DNA of 64,000 bases from Aestuariibaculum lutulentum. GTDB lineage: Bacteria > Bacteroidota > Bacteroidia > Flavobacteriales > Flavobacteriaceae. Below are positions 26,849 through 35,764 of this stretch, piece by piece. Position 1 is the first letter of the stretch. Every line of letters starts with the position of its first letter. Made by a program: the position numbers and the translations under genes. Where the stretch lies: positions 3,504,501-3,568,500 of the forward strand of contig NZ_CP136709.1 of NCBI RefSeq assembly GCF_032926325.1. The letters are read 5' to 3'. Below the pieces are notes generated by a model. It made no database searches and was not told the DNA's origin. It worked only from the letters and a program-made list of their open reading frames with translations.

Positions 26849-27568
26849 ATGCTCGCCATTTTAAAGAAAGAAATAAACTCATTTTTTGCCTCACCAATAG
26901 GCTATTTGGTTATCGCTATATTTTTATTACTAAACAGCTTGTTTTTATGGCTTTTTAAGGGCGAATTTAATATTCTGGATTATGGCTTTGCCGATTTATC
27001 ATCCTTCTTTTTATTGGCACCGTGGATATTAATTTTCCTTATTCCAGCAGTGACCATGCGAAGTTTTTCGGATGAGAAAAAACAAGGCACTTTAGAGCTT
27101 TTACTAACCAAACCTGTTTCGCATCTTAATCTTGTTTTAGGAAAATATTTTGGAGCTTTTGTATTAATCCTTATTGCGCTAATACCTACACTTTTATACG
27201 TTTATACAATATACCAACTAGGAAATCCAGCTGGTAATTTAGATGTAGGCAGTACGCTTGGCTCTTATTTTGGATTACTATTTTTAATTGCAGCATACAC
27301 AGCAATCGGCATATTTACGTCAACCTTATCAAGTAATCAAATTGTTGCTTTTATTCTGGCTGTATTTTTATGCTTCGTTTTTTATATTGGATTTGAAGGT
27401 GTTGCCGATTTTACTTCAAGTGATTTTATCAATCAATTAGGTATGAGTTCTCATTATAAAAGTATGAGTCGTGGTGTTTTAGACACTCGTGACATTGTCT
27501 ATTTTTTAAGTATTACAGCATTATTTATTATGCTTACCAAATTAACTATTAACAAAGAACAACAATGA
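26849..27568 (+). CDS. gldF: Gliding motility ABC transporter permease GldF
   Basis: This 239-residue ABC-2-type permease has six helices. The N-terminal MLAILKKEINSFFASPIGYLV and the cytoplasmic loop TMRSFSDEKKQGTLELLLTKP at about 69-89 are hallmarks of GldF/NosY-type permeases. With GldG and the ATPase GldA (encoded elsewhere) it supports gliding in Flavobacteria. Its stop overlaps the next gene start by 4 bases (ATGA), so the cluster is tightly coupled. Confidence 0.94.
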   Translation: MLAILKKEINSFFASPIGYLVIAIFLLLNSLFLWLFKGEFNILDYGFADLSSFFLLAPWILIFLIPAVTMRSFSDEKKQGTLELLLTKPVSHLNLVLGKYFGAFVLILIALIPTLLYVYTIYQLGNPAGNLDVGSTLGSYFGLLFLIAAYTAIGIFTSTLSSNQIVAFILAVFLCFVFYIGFEGVADFTSSDFINQLGMSSHYKSMSRGVLDTRDIVYFLSITALFIMLTKLTINKEQQ

Positions 27569-28050
27569 TTTTAACGCCCCTGTTCGTTACATTTTTAATT
27601 ATAGTATTCGCTTTAACCTGGTTATTTACTAACACCATTGACAAGCGTAAATGGCTTAGTTTACTATTGGCTTTAGCTTTAACTCCGGTTATTTATTTCT
27701 ATGTGTTTTACCCGCTAATTAACATATTTTCAAGCTATCACCATGAAAAACATTTCGATTCAAATGCATGGATAAGCAAGCCAGCCTTACGCTACGAAAT
27801 GAGCAATGAAATAGTTGAAAAACATCTGTTTTTAGGAAAAACCAAACAAGAAGTAGAATCACTTTTAGGCAAAAGTGAATGGTTTGGCTGGGATGATCGT
27901 ATTAAAGCTAATTCTCCTGAAAAATGGAACTATAACCTAGGATTTAAACCTGGTGCTTTTAATATGAATCAGGAGTGTTTAGAACTTATTTTTGAAAACA
28001 ATAAAGTGATTAGTACCACCCAATACCAATTAGAAACAAAGTTTGAATAA
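27565..28050 (+). CDS. Unknown protein between gldF and gldG, two TM helices, BamE-like end
   Basis: This 161-residue protein has two N-terminal membrane helices (about 4-21 and 30-50) and a soluble C-terminal domain. In that domain, FLGKTKQEVESLLGKSEWFGW resembles the repeat of the SmpA/BamE outer-membrane lipoprotein fold, then NYNLGF and CLELIFENNKVIST follow. I do not know a family. It overlaps gldF by 4 bases and gldG by 8 bases, so it is translated with them, unusual because gldF and gldG are normally adjacent. Confidence 0.7.
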   Translation: MILTPLFVTFLIIVFALTWLFTNTIDKRKWLSLLLALALTPVIYFYVFYPLINIFSSYHHEKHFDSNAWISKPALRYEMSNEIVEKHLFLGKTKQEVESLLGKSEWFGWDDRIKANSPEKWNYNLGFKPGAFNMNQECLELIFENNKVISTTQYQLETKFE

Positions 28051-29710
28051 AAAAGTAAATTATACCGTCGGTTTTATTGTTGGCTTAATACTTGTAAATG
28101 TAATAAGCAGCAACGTTTATAAACGTTTCGATTTAACCGAAGACCACCGATACACTTTAAGCGAAGCTGCAATTCAAATAATAGACAATGTTGAATCGCC
28201 TATTATTGTTGATGTTTTTTTAAAGGGAGATGATTTTCCTTCGGAATTTAGAAGGCTTCAAAATGAGACCAAGCAACTACTTGAAGAATTCGCTGCCGAA
28301 AACAGCAATATTGTTTTCAACTTCATCAATCCGCTAGAAGACGAATCGACACGTGAAAGAAACATTCAGCAGTTAACCGCTAGAGGATTAACACCTATGC
28401 AATTAAGCGTTCAGGAAAGTGGTAAAACATCTCAGGCTATTATCTTCCCTTGGGCATTGGCCAGCTATAATGAGCAAACCGTTATTATTCCACTTATAAA
28501 AAACAAAATCGGGGCATCACAGCAGGAATTAGTAACCAATTCCGTTCAGCATTTAGAATATGCTTTCGCCGATGGTTTTAAGAAGCTGGTTTCACCAAAA
28601 CATCAAAAAATCGCCGTTTTAAAAGGTAATAAGGAATTAGAAGATAAGTACATTGCCGATTTCATTAAAAAACTTGGCGAATACTATTTTATTGCGCCCT
28701 TCACTTTAGACAGCGTTTCAAACCATCCTCAAAAATCACTTAAGGAGTTAAATGACTTCGATTTAATTATTGCAGCTAAACCAACAGAAGCCTTTTCGGA
28801 ACAGGAAAAACTGGTATTAGACCAATATACCATGAACGGCGGAAAAAGTCTTTGGATGGTTGATGCCGTGATTATGGAAAAAGATAGCTTATACAATGCT
28901 ACAGGAACCAACTTTGCTGTTACAAGAGATTTAAACCTAACCGATTTTTTCTTTAAATACGGTGTGCGAATTAACCCGGTTATTACTAGTACATTGTACT
29001 CCGCGCCTATCACCCTAGCCATTGGTGAAGGCAGTAATTCTCAGTTTCAGAATTTACGATGGCCGTATTCGCCGTTAGCATCAAACAACAGCAATCATCC
29101 AATCGTTAACAATTTAAACCTTGTGCGTTTCGATTTTGCAAACCAGATTGACACCTTAAAGAATGACGTTTCTAAAACCATTCTTTTAGAAAGTGCGCCA
29201 TTAACCAAACTAGAAGGCACACCAAGAGAAATCAGTTTAGATTTAGTCACCAAAGAACAGGACCCTTCGCTTTTCAATAAAGGCAATCAAACACTGGCTG
29301 TGTTGCTTGAAGGCGAATTTCCTTCGGTTTACAGCAATCGTATCAAACCTTTCAAATTACAACAAGAAAAAGACATCAGTGTTCCCACAAAAATGATTGT
29401 TATTGCTGATGGTGATGTTATTAAAAATGATGTGGTTAGAGGTGCTCCTCAGGAATTAGGCTTCGACCGCTGGACTGGGCAACAGTATGGCAACAAGGAA
29501 TTTTTATTGAATGCCGTAAACTATCTTTTAGACGATAGCGGCCTGATAAACATTCGTTCTAAACGTATTGATGTCGCCTTTTTAAATCAACAAAAAATAG
29601 CCGCCGAAAAAACCAAATGGCAACTTATAAACATTGCCTTACCACTTGTATTGCTTGCAATCTTTGGTTTTACTTATAATTACGTAAGAAAGAAAAAATA
29701 CGGCGCTTAA
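28043..29710 (+). CDS. gldG: Gliding motility protein GldG
   Basis: This 555-residue protein has an N-terminal helix (about 5-24) and a C-terminal helix (about 529-547), framing a large periplasmic ABC_transp_aux region. VYKRFDLTEDHRYTLSEAA, NVESPIIVDVFLKGDDFPSEFRRL and NFINPLEDE are signature GldG stretches, as is the MNGGKSLWMVD-type block. The TTG start is used because no ATG precedes the conserved first helix. It overlaps the unknown upstream gene by 8 bases. Confidence 0.92.
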   Translation: MNKKVNYTVGFIVGLILVNVISSNVYKRFDLTEDHRYTLSEAAIQIIDNVESPIIVDVFLKGDDFPSEFRRLQNETKQLLEEFAAENSNIVFNFINPLEDESTRERNIQQLTARGLTPMQLSVQESGKTSQAIIFPWALASYNEQTVIIPLIKNKIGASQQELVTNSVQHLEYAFADGFKKLVSPKHQKIAVLKGNKELEDKYIADFIKKLGEYYFIAPFTLDSVSNHPQKSLKELNDFDLIIAAKPTEAFSEQEKLVLDQYTMNGGKSLWMVDAVIMEKDSLYNATGTNFAVTRDLNLTDFFFKYGVRINPVITSTLYSAPITLAIGEGSNSQFQNLRWPYSPLASNNSNHPIVNNLNLVRFDFANQIDTLKNDVSKTILLESAPLTKLEGTPREISLDLVTKEQDPSLFNKGNQTLAVLLEGEFPSVYSNRIKPFKLQQEKDISVPTKMIVIADGDVIKNDVVRGAPQELGFDRWTGQQYGNKEFLLNAVNYLLDDSGLINIRSKRIDVAFLNQQKIAAEKTKWQLINIALPLVLLAIFGFTYNYVRKKKYGA

Positions 29711-29749
29711 ATGTTAATAAGTTTGTTTCCTTTATTAAGGGCTAACGAA

Positions 29750-29757
29750 TATATTTG
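29750..29757 (+). promoter_or_regulatory. -7 box in the dnaN leader region
   Basis: TATATTTG fits TAnnTTTG exactly, 133 bases before dnaN. No good TTG -33 partner lies at the usual distance; the nearest TTTG is about 24 bases upstream. Confidence 0.35.
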
Positions 29758-29797
29758 TAAGTAGTATAATTCAAGACTTAAACTAAGTTCTTTTACA

Positions 29798-29840
29798 TGT
29801 AACGCATCATAATGTTACAGCTGTGTTCTAAAGCACAGTT
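29798..29840 (+). promoter_or_regulatory. Two stem-loops in the dnaN 5' leader
   Basis: TGTAAC/GTTACA (29798-29803 with 29814-29819) and a second 7-bp stem AGCTGTG/CACAGTT (29819-29825 with 29834-29840, with one G:U pair) follow one another. They may form a regulatory structure upstream of the clamp gene, or simply be chance. Confidence 0.35.
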
Positions 29841-29890
29841 ATTAATTTGTAATGGTAGCATGTAATCAACCAAAACCATAAAGTTAAAAC

Positions 29891-31009
29891 ATGAAATTTA
29901 TAGTATCGAGTACTTATTTATTAAAACAATTACAAGTTTTAGGCGGGGTTATTAATAGCTCTAACACCTTACCTATTTTAGATAACTTTTTATTTGAATT
30001 AGACCAATCTAAATTAACCGTCTCTGCAAGTGATTTAGAAACCACCATGTCCTCTACACTTGAAGTTGAGAGCAACAGTGAAGGTAGTGTTGCTATTCCG
30101 GCACGTTTGTTACTTGATACGCTTAAAACCTTCCCTGAGCAGCCTTTAACTTTTGTTATTGAAGATAACAACACCGTTGAAATTAGCTCTAACCACGGAA
30201 AATATGCTTTAGCTTATGCCAGCGGAAAAGAATTCCCTAAGGCAGTAACTTTAGAAGACCCTAGTAAAACGGTTGTTTTAGGTGATGTTTTAGCTACAGC
30301 AATTAGTAAAACTATTTTTGCTGCAGGTAACGACGATTTACGTCCGGTAATGAGCGGAGTATTTTTCCAGTTCTCTACCGAAGGTTTAACCTTTGTGGCT
30401 ACCGATGCCCATAAATTAGTAAAATATACGCGCGAAGATATTAAAGCAAGTCAGGTTGCTGAATTCATCATGCCTAAAAAACCATTAAATCTTTTAAAAG
30501 GTATTCTGGCTGGTAGCGAAGAAGATGTAACCATTGAATACAACGATTCTAACGCGAAATTCATCTTTGAAAACTCAACTTTAATTTGTCGTTTAATCGA
30601 CGGGAAATACCCTAACTACGAAGCGGTAATTCCTAAGGAGAATCCGAATAAATTAGTTATCGACAGAACACAATTTTCGAACTCTGTACGCCGTGTTAGT
30701 ATTTTCTCGAACAAAACAACACACCAGATTCGTTTAAAAATAGCAGGAGCCGAATTAAATATTTCTGCGGAAGACATCGACTACAGTAACAAAGCTGAAG
30801 AGCGTTTAACATGTGACTACCAGGGAGACGATATGCAAATTGGTTTCAACTCGCGTTTTTTAACAGAGATGCTGAACAACTTAAATTCAGACGATGTACA
30901 GTTAGAGATGAGCATGCCAAACCGTGCGGGTATTTTAACTCCTATTGATGGTTTAGATGAAGGTGAGCAAATTACCATGCTTGTTATGCCGGTAATGCTG
31001 AATAGCTAA
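29891..31009 (+). CDS. dnaN: DNA polymerase III beta subunit (sliding clamp)
   Basis: This is the 372-residue ring protein that tethers the replicative polymerase. Three clamp domains are visible: MKFIVSSTYLLKQLQVLGGVI at the start, GVFFQFSTEGLTFVATDAHKLV in the middle, and a C-terminus ending VMPVMLNS, where the canonical VMPMRL-type tail is seen in the family. Length matches. It has a long leader with two stem-loops and a strong terminator, so it is probably expressed alone; dnaA is not nearby. Confidence 0.97.
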   Translation: MKFIVSSTYLLKQLQVLGGVINSSNTLPILDNFLFELDQSKLTVSASDLETTMSSTLEVESNSEGSVAIPARLLLDTLKTFPEQPLTFVIEDNNTVEISSNHGKYALAYASGKEFPKAVTLEDPSKTVVLGDVLATAISKTIFAAGNDDLRPVMSGVFFQFSTEGLTFVATDAHKLVKYTREDIKASQVAEFIMPKKPLNLLKGILAGSEEDVTIEYNDSNAKFIFENSTLICRLIDGKYPNYEAVIPKENPNKLVIDRTQFSNSVRRVSIFSNKTTHQIRLKIAGAELNISAEDIDYSNKAEERLTCDYQGDDMQIGFNSRFLTEMLNNLNSDDVQLEMSMPNRAGILTPIDGLDEGEQITMLVMPVMLNS

Positions 31010-31033
31010 GATTTTTAATTTTATACATAAAGA

Positions 31034-31064
31034 AAAACGCTCACCAATGGTGAGCGTTTTTTTA
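31034..31064 (+). terminator. Rho-independent terminator after dnaN
   Basis: A 12-bp perfect stem AAAACGCTCACC / GGTGAGCGTTTT with a 3-base loop (AAT) is followed by a further run of T. Confidence 0.9.
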
Positions 31065-31082
31065 TTACCTCAACTAACTAAA

Positions 31083-31421
31083 CTAACTAATAAAATTAAG
31101 AGATAACGGGTATTTTGCAACTTCACCGTTACTGGCTTTAATAGCATTAATAATGGGAAAAATAAGCGATATGATACCGATAATAATAAAACCAATAATA
31201 CCTATACCACAAAGCAACATTAACGGAATACATAATAAACAGTAAACAATTAAACTCAATTGAAAGTTTACAATATTTTTCCCATGCTCATCCATTTGGT
31301 ACACTTTATCTTTTTGGGTTAACCAAATTACCAAAGGCACCAGCAGACTGCCAAAGCCTAATACTAAAGTGACTAACTGACTTAAGTGCATTATAACTAA
31401 AAGTTGATTATCTTGTCTCAT
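31083..31421 (-). CDS. DUF4870 domain-containing membrane protein
   Basis: This 112-residue protein has three to four helices. LLVIMHLSQLVTLVLGFGSLLVPLVIW, then the conserved VYQMDEHGKNIVNFQLSLIVY loop and a Gly/Ile-rich pair of helices, are the usual DUF4870 (Tic20-like) pattern. Function unknown. It lies between the dnaN terminator and the terminator of the TlpA operon. Confidence 0.82.
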   Translation of the reverse strand: MRQDNQLLVIMHLSQLVTLVLGFGSLLVPLVIWLTQKDKVYQMDEHGKNIVNFQLSLIVYCLLCIPLMLLCGIGIIGFIIIGIISLIFPIINAIKASNGEVAKYPLSLNFIS

Positions 31422-31507
31422 GATTGATTTTTTTGATTGATGCTTATAGGACTCATAAACACGAAAAAAGTTACAGTTTTTTCCGCAAGTTTTAAATCAT
31501 TTTAATA

Positions 31508-31540
31508 AAAAACCACAAAAGGGCTGCAGATGCAGCCCTT
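31508..31540 (-). terminator. Rho-independent terminator of the sus-tlpA operon
   Basis: A 10-bp perfect stem AAGGGCTGCA / TGCAGCCCTT with a 2-base loop is, on the minus strand, followed by TTGTGGTTTTTTATT. It lies downstream of the last TlpA gene. Confidence 0.75.
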
Positions 31541-31618
31541 CACAATTCACATTTACTTAAGGGGAACTAACTCAAATATGAATTCTCAACCAAAAAAATT
31601 AAGATATAAACTCAATAC

Positions 31619-32998
31619 TTATAACTTCAACTCTTCAAATAACGACACCAATTTCTCATTAGAAGGTCTTGGGGCATTTGCCGTAACAATATTACCTTGC
31701 GGATCCAATAGTATAAAACGAGGAATCCCTTTTATAAGATAACCCTGAACAAATTTCGAGTCAAAGGCATTGTCTGCTAATAACTGAATACCTCCCAACT
31801 CCTTCTCTTCAACCATGGCTTTCCATTTATCGCGATTATCAGGAGTGTCTACCGAGATACTTACAAATTCTATATTCTTATCGTGATACTGTTTTTCTAC
31901 TTCTTTTAAATAAGGAATTTCTCCTTTACATGGCCCGCACCATGTTGCCCAAACATCTATATACACATATTTTCCTTTTAAATCGTCTAAAGATGTTGTT
32001 GTGCCATCGATGTTCTCATAACCTTCAAACTTTGGCGATGGTTGGCCCTTAGCAACGGTTTTTAAAGCCAGGTAACTTTCTTCTATTTCTTTGTTATTAA
32101 CCTCATCTGTACTTCCTTTTAGATATTCGGCATAATACCCTTCTAAATCGGAGGTATAAGTAATACCGTATTTAGCTCGCTTATAACTTATAATATTTTT
32201 TATGGTTTGATTAGATAAAGTATTAACCGCCTTTAAGTAAGCAACATCTTGATCCATTTCAATAGAATCTGAAAACTCTTTTGCTAATTTTGTACAATAA
32301 TTACCGACTAACCTACCGTAATTACTAGAAAAAAAGTAATCTTCAGCATTATTATAATCTAATTCATCAAATTCTTTTAAAAATCCTTCAGACACCTTAA
32401 AATCCGGAGTCTTACTATAATAGGCGTGAGAACCCTCATACTCATTTAATCGACTTAAATAACTGTATCTAATATTTCTCCTCTCTTTATCAATGTATTC
32501 ACTTGGCAATCCTTGACTAGTTTCTAAAAGCCTAAAAGAAGCTGATACTATCTCTTGTTGTTTCTTTTTAAATTCATTTTCAGGAAGTAAATAAACGTTG
32601 CCTACTTCTTTTAAAATGTCTTTTGAAACCTTTTGCTTCTCTAATAAATAATTATTGTAAGTAGCACCTGTTCCTGAAAACTTTATGGTTTCATCATAGT
32701 TATTGTTATCAAAATTTAATTCAATATTATCTCCTGCTTGCAAATACATGTATGTTAGCTTACTTCCGTAATACAGCATAACATTATCAGCCTCTACTTG
32801 TAATGTATCGATGAATGTTCCATCTTCATTAATTGGAATGTATTTACTATTTGAATAAACCAAACTCATCAATTTTAAATCATCAGCCTGTTTATTCAAA
32901 ACCGTTCCTCGTAAAACGATATAATCATTTTCATGTTCCATATGACAGGAAACCAAACTCATCAAGATGGCTCCGACACCTAAAATTTTTTTTATCAT
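31619..32998 (-). CDS. TlpA-family thioredoxin-like lipoprotein (1)
   Basis: This 459-residue lipoprotein (lipobox LVSC, Cys18) has an N-terminal DUF4369-like beta region (about 22-115), a helical linker, and a C-terminal TlpA/AhpC-type thioredoxin domain (about 318-459). The redox motif WCGPC is C354-C357, preceded by YVYIDVWAT. It should act in the periplasm as a disulfide reductase or thiol-disulfide exchanger. It is the last of three such genes behind susC/D and is clearly a paralogue of the next one, with identical cysteine positions. The client protein is unknown. Confidence 0.9.
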   Translation of the reverse strand: MIKKILGVGAILMSLVSCHMEHENDYIVLRGTVLNKQADDLKLMSLVYSNSKYIPINEDGTFIDTLQVEADNVMLYYGSKLTYMYLQAGDNIELNFDNNNYDETIKFSGTGATYNNYLLEKQKVSKDILKEVGNVYLLPENEFKKKQQEIVSASFRLLETSQGLPSEYIDKERRNIRYSYLSRLNEYEGSHAYYSKTPDFKVSEGFLKEFDELDYNNAEDYFFSSNYGRLVGNYCTKLAKEFSDSIEMDQDVAYLKAVNTLSNQTIKNIISYKRAKYGITYTSDLEGYYAEYLKGSTDEVNNKEIEESYLALKTVAKGQPSPKFEGYENIDGTTTSLDDLKGKYVYIDVWATWCGPCKGEIPYLKEVEKQYHDKNIEFVSISVDTPDNRDKWKAMVEEKELGGIQLLADNAFDSKFVQGYLIKGIPRFILLDPQGNIVTANAPRPSNEKLVSLFEELKL

Positions 32999-33069
32999 AT
33001 TAAAATAATTTTAAAATATTCCACTCTACCCTACAACTGTCTTAAATCACAATTCTCTGACCTATAGAA

Positions 33070-34452
33070 TTAAAGTTTTAGTTCTTCGAATACATCTAAA
33101 AGTTCACTTGACGATGGTCTTGGAGCATTTCGATTAACAATATTACCTTCGGGATCAATTAAAATAAACTGAGGAATCCCCATAATTTGATATGCTTTTA
33201 TAAAATCGGAATTAAAAACATTATCAGCGATTAACTGAACTCCCCCTAATCCCTTTTCTTTAACCATAGTTTTCCATTTGTCATAGTCTTTTTCTTTATC
33301 AACCGAAATACTTACAAAAGCAATATTGTTGTTGTCATGATATTTTTTCTCTACCTCAATTAAATATGGAATTTCAGCTTTACATGGTCCGCACCAGGTT
33401 GCCCAAACATCGATATAAACATATTTTCCTCTAAAATCCTCTAGAGAAGTTTTACCTCCACTGTGATTTTCATACTCAGTAAAAGCTGGTGACGGATTTC
33501 CCTTTTCTAATGCTTTTACCTGGTTATATTTTTCTTGAACCTTAGCTTTTTGAGTTTCATTAGTAGTCAATTCTAAATACGTGTTATAGTCTGCTGAGAA
33601 TTCATTAGCAAAAACTAAAGTCCCCATTATTGTTTGATACAAAAGGTCATTACGAATGTAATCTGACTGAAATTGGGTTGCTACTTCAAGCCTTGCTTGT
33701 CTAACAGATTTAAACCCGTCTTTTACAAGACTATCTGCTATTTCTCTATGCTCAATATTTACTAAATTATTATAGTATTTAGATCCTTTATAATCCTCTT
33801 CAATTTGAAAATCAATAGCCTTTGCTTCATCCAAAAAATTCTTTGAAACAACAAAATCTGGATCTTCAGTAAAATATCTATGTGAGTTTTGATAATACTG
33901 TAAGTTGTGTACGAACCAATAATTTATATATCTGGTCTGTTGATCTTTAAAAAGAGGATTGATAACTTCAGAAGCATTTAACAATGACATTAATTTACTT
34001 TTTTGATTTAAAATCAAACTTTTATAAGCCCCCTCTTCTAAAGTATAGTCATTTTTTCTGTTTTGATCAAAATCCTTTATTTTACCATTAATACTCTGTA
34101 ACAAAATATTTTCATTCCCTCCTTGGCCTTCAAATTTTAATGAATCAGCAAAATTTTCTGCATCACTCGTTACAGTAAGTTGATCTCCATCAAATAAAGC
34201 AACACTTATATATTTTCTTCTATCCAAAGACAAAGTGTATACACCCGAATCTATATTCAATGTGTCCTGAAAACTACCATCTTCTGCTATGTCTATTTCA
34301 TACTTGAAATCCCGATCATTATTAGTTAGGGTCAGTTTTTTGTATTCTCCTTTGTTCTCAATTTTACCTTGAAGAATTGCATAATCTACCGTATTATTGG
34401 TTTTACAAGCTGCAAGAAGAATTAATATAAAAATTGCTGATATTCTTTTCAT
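33070..34452 (-). CDS. TlpA-family thioredoxin-like lipoprotein (2)
   Basis: This 460-residue lipoprotein (lipobox LAAC, Cys16) has the same layout as its neighbour and the same WCGPC at C354-C357 within YVYIDVWATWCGPCKAEIPY. The central helical region is moderately divergent. The C-terminus ends FEELKL exactly like the neighbour's, so a tandem duplication is likely. Periplasmic thiol-redox role inferred from the fold. Confidence 0.9.
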   Translation of the reverse strand: MKRISAIFILILLAACKTNNTVDYAILQGKIENKGEYKKLTLTNNDRDFKYEIDIAEDGSFQDTLNIDSGVYTLSLDRRKYISVALFDGDQLTVTSDAENFADSLKFEGQGGNENILLQSINGKIKDFDQNRKNDYTLEEGAYKSLILNQKSKLMSLLNASEVINPLFKDQQTRYINYWFVHNLQYYQNSHRYFTEDPDFVVSKNFLDEAKAIDFQIEEDYKGSKYYNNLVNIEHREIADSLVKDGFKSVRQARLEVATQFQSDYIRNDLLYQTIMGTLVFANEFSADYNTYLELTTNETQKAKVQEKYNQVKALEKGNPSPAFTEYENHSGGKTSLEDFRGKYVYIDVWATWCGPCKAEIPYLIEVEKKYHDNNNIAFVSISVDKEKDYDKWKTMVKEKGLGGVQLIADNVFNSDFIKAYQIMGIPQFILIDPEGNIVNRNAPRPSSSELLDVFEELKL

Positions 34453-34467
34453 TAGATTAGATTTGTT

Positions 34468-35679
34468 TTATCCCTTTTTAAAAATATTATCCAACATGGC
34501 ATACATGTCTACCTTTTCCGGATTTTTTGAATTGTAAATAATCTTACCTTCCGGGTCTATTAATATTTTGGTTGGAAAAGAATTTACATTAAACGGTACT
34601 AAAAGATTATTATCATCTGTAGTTTGTATGTGTTCCCAATTATATCCATTCTCTTCAACGGTTTTTTTCCATCTCGGAACAGCATCTCCAGAATTAACAC
34701 CCACTACAACAAAATTTTTATCTGAATACTTTTTATAATACTCTTTTATTTTTGGAATCTCCGCCATACATGGGCCGCACCAGGTTCCCCAATAATCCAG
34801 CAACACATAATTTCCTTTAAAATTTGACAATTTAAATTCTGAACCATCCAAAGTATTATTAGTAACAACCTCAGGGGCTGGCATGCCTATTTGTGTACTT
34901 TCAACCGCTTCTATTCTGCTTTTAACTTCATCATAAAAAGGCGTGCCTGATAAGGCTTCTGAATCAAAACCGGCAAGAACTGCTTTAGCTTCATCGTGCT
35001 TAAAATACTTTCTGTAATACCCATCCATAAACACATAAGACGCTGCTATAGATTTTGGATGATTTTTAGCAAAATCTTTTTTTAATTCGATTGCTTGTTT
35101 AAATAGCACATCTGATGAATCTGATAACCTTCTAGATTCTTCTTCACTTAATTCTTCGGTATATGTTCTAACTTTTAAAGCATGAGCTTTATCAATTAAT
35201 GGAAATGTCTTTTCCTGGATAATTGTAAAATCCTGATTGACGCCTTTTTTATCAGACAACTTTGCATTTACCATATAATCGTCGACTCTACCTGTACAGC
35301 TAATTTCAGCGCCTGGATAACCGATAAACCATAATCTATTCACATCGGCTTTTGTTGAAGATGTATAGGTTTTACCATCATATTCTCGCACCCAACTTCT
35401 GGTATTTACAACATGAATGAAATACAGTTTATAATCATCAACCGAGTCGGTAAATGTAAACTTCCCATTATTCACCCAAAGGGTATCTCTTCGGTAACCA
35501 TCTGGATACGCATTATTCTTTTCAGAATAAATCAAGTATTCTGTATCAAGGTTTTCTAAATTCGCCTTTAGCGTAAATGTTGATGACATCTCCTTTTGCA
35601 AACCAATATCCTTAGTTTTACAGCCAAAGAATCCCGTAGAAGCCATTAATATGACTCCCAGTATTTTTACTGTTTTCAT
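34468..35679 (-). CDS. TlpA-family thioredoxin-like lipoprotein (3)
   Basis: This 403-residue lipoprotein (lipobox-like FFGC, Cys20) has an N-terminal DUF4369-like beta domain and a C-terminal thioredoxin fold with WCGPC at C301-C304 (YVLLDYWGTWCGPCMAEIP). It is more distant from the other two than they are from each other. It is the gene nearest the SusE-like lipoprotein, separated by a hairpin without a T-run. Confidence 0.9.
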   Translation of the reverse strand: MKTVKILGVILMASTGFFGCKTKDIGLQKEMSSTFTLKANLENLDTEYLIYSEKNNAYPDGYRRDTLWVNNGKFTFTDSVDDYKLYFIHVVNTRSWVREYDGKTYTSSTKADVNRLWFIGYPGAEISCTGRVDDYMVNAKLSDKKGVNQDFTIIQEKTFPLIDKAHALKVRTYTEELSEEESRRLSDSSDVLFKQAIELKKDFAKNHPKSIAASYVFMDGYYRKYFKHDEAKAVLAGFDSEALSGTPFYDEVKSRIEAVESTQIGMPAPEVVTNNTLDGSEFKLSNFKGNYVLLDYWGTWCGPCMAEIPKIKEYYKKYSDKNFVVVGVNSGDAVPRWKKTVEENGYNWEHIQTTDDNNLLVPFNVNSFPTKILIDPEGKIIYNSKNPEKVDMYAMLDNIFKKG

Positions 35680-35715
35680 GTTTTAAAAAATTAATGTAAT
35701 ACGTTTATTGTATGC

Positions 35716-35739
35716 CGATACAGGCTGCAACCTGTATCG
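35716..35739 (-). repeat. Intra-operon stem-loop between SusE-like and TlpA genes
   Basis: CGATACAGG / CCTGTATCG form a perfect 9-bp stem with a 6-base loop and no T-run on either side. Such a structure inside a sus-type operon more likely sets mRNA decay or partial read-through than full termination. Confidence 0.45.
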
Positions 35740-35764
35740 ACACCAATAAAATATGACTTACAAA

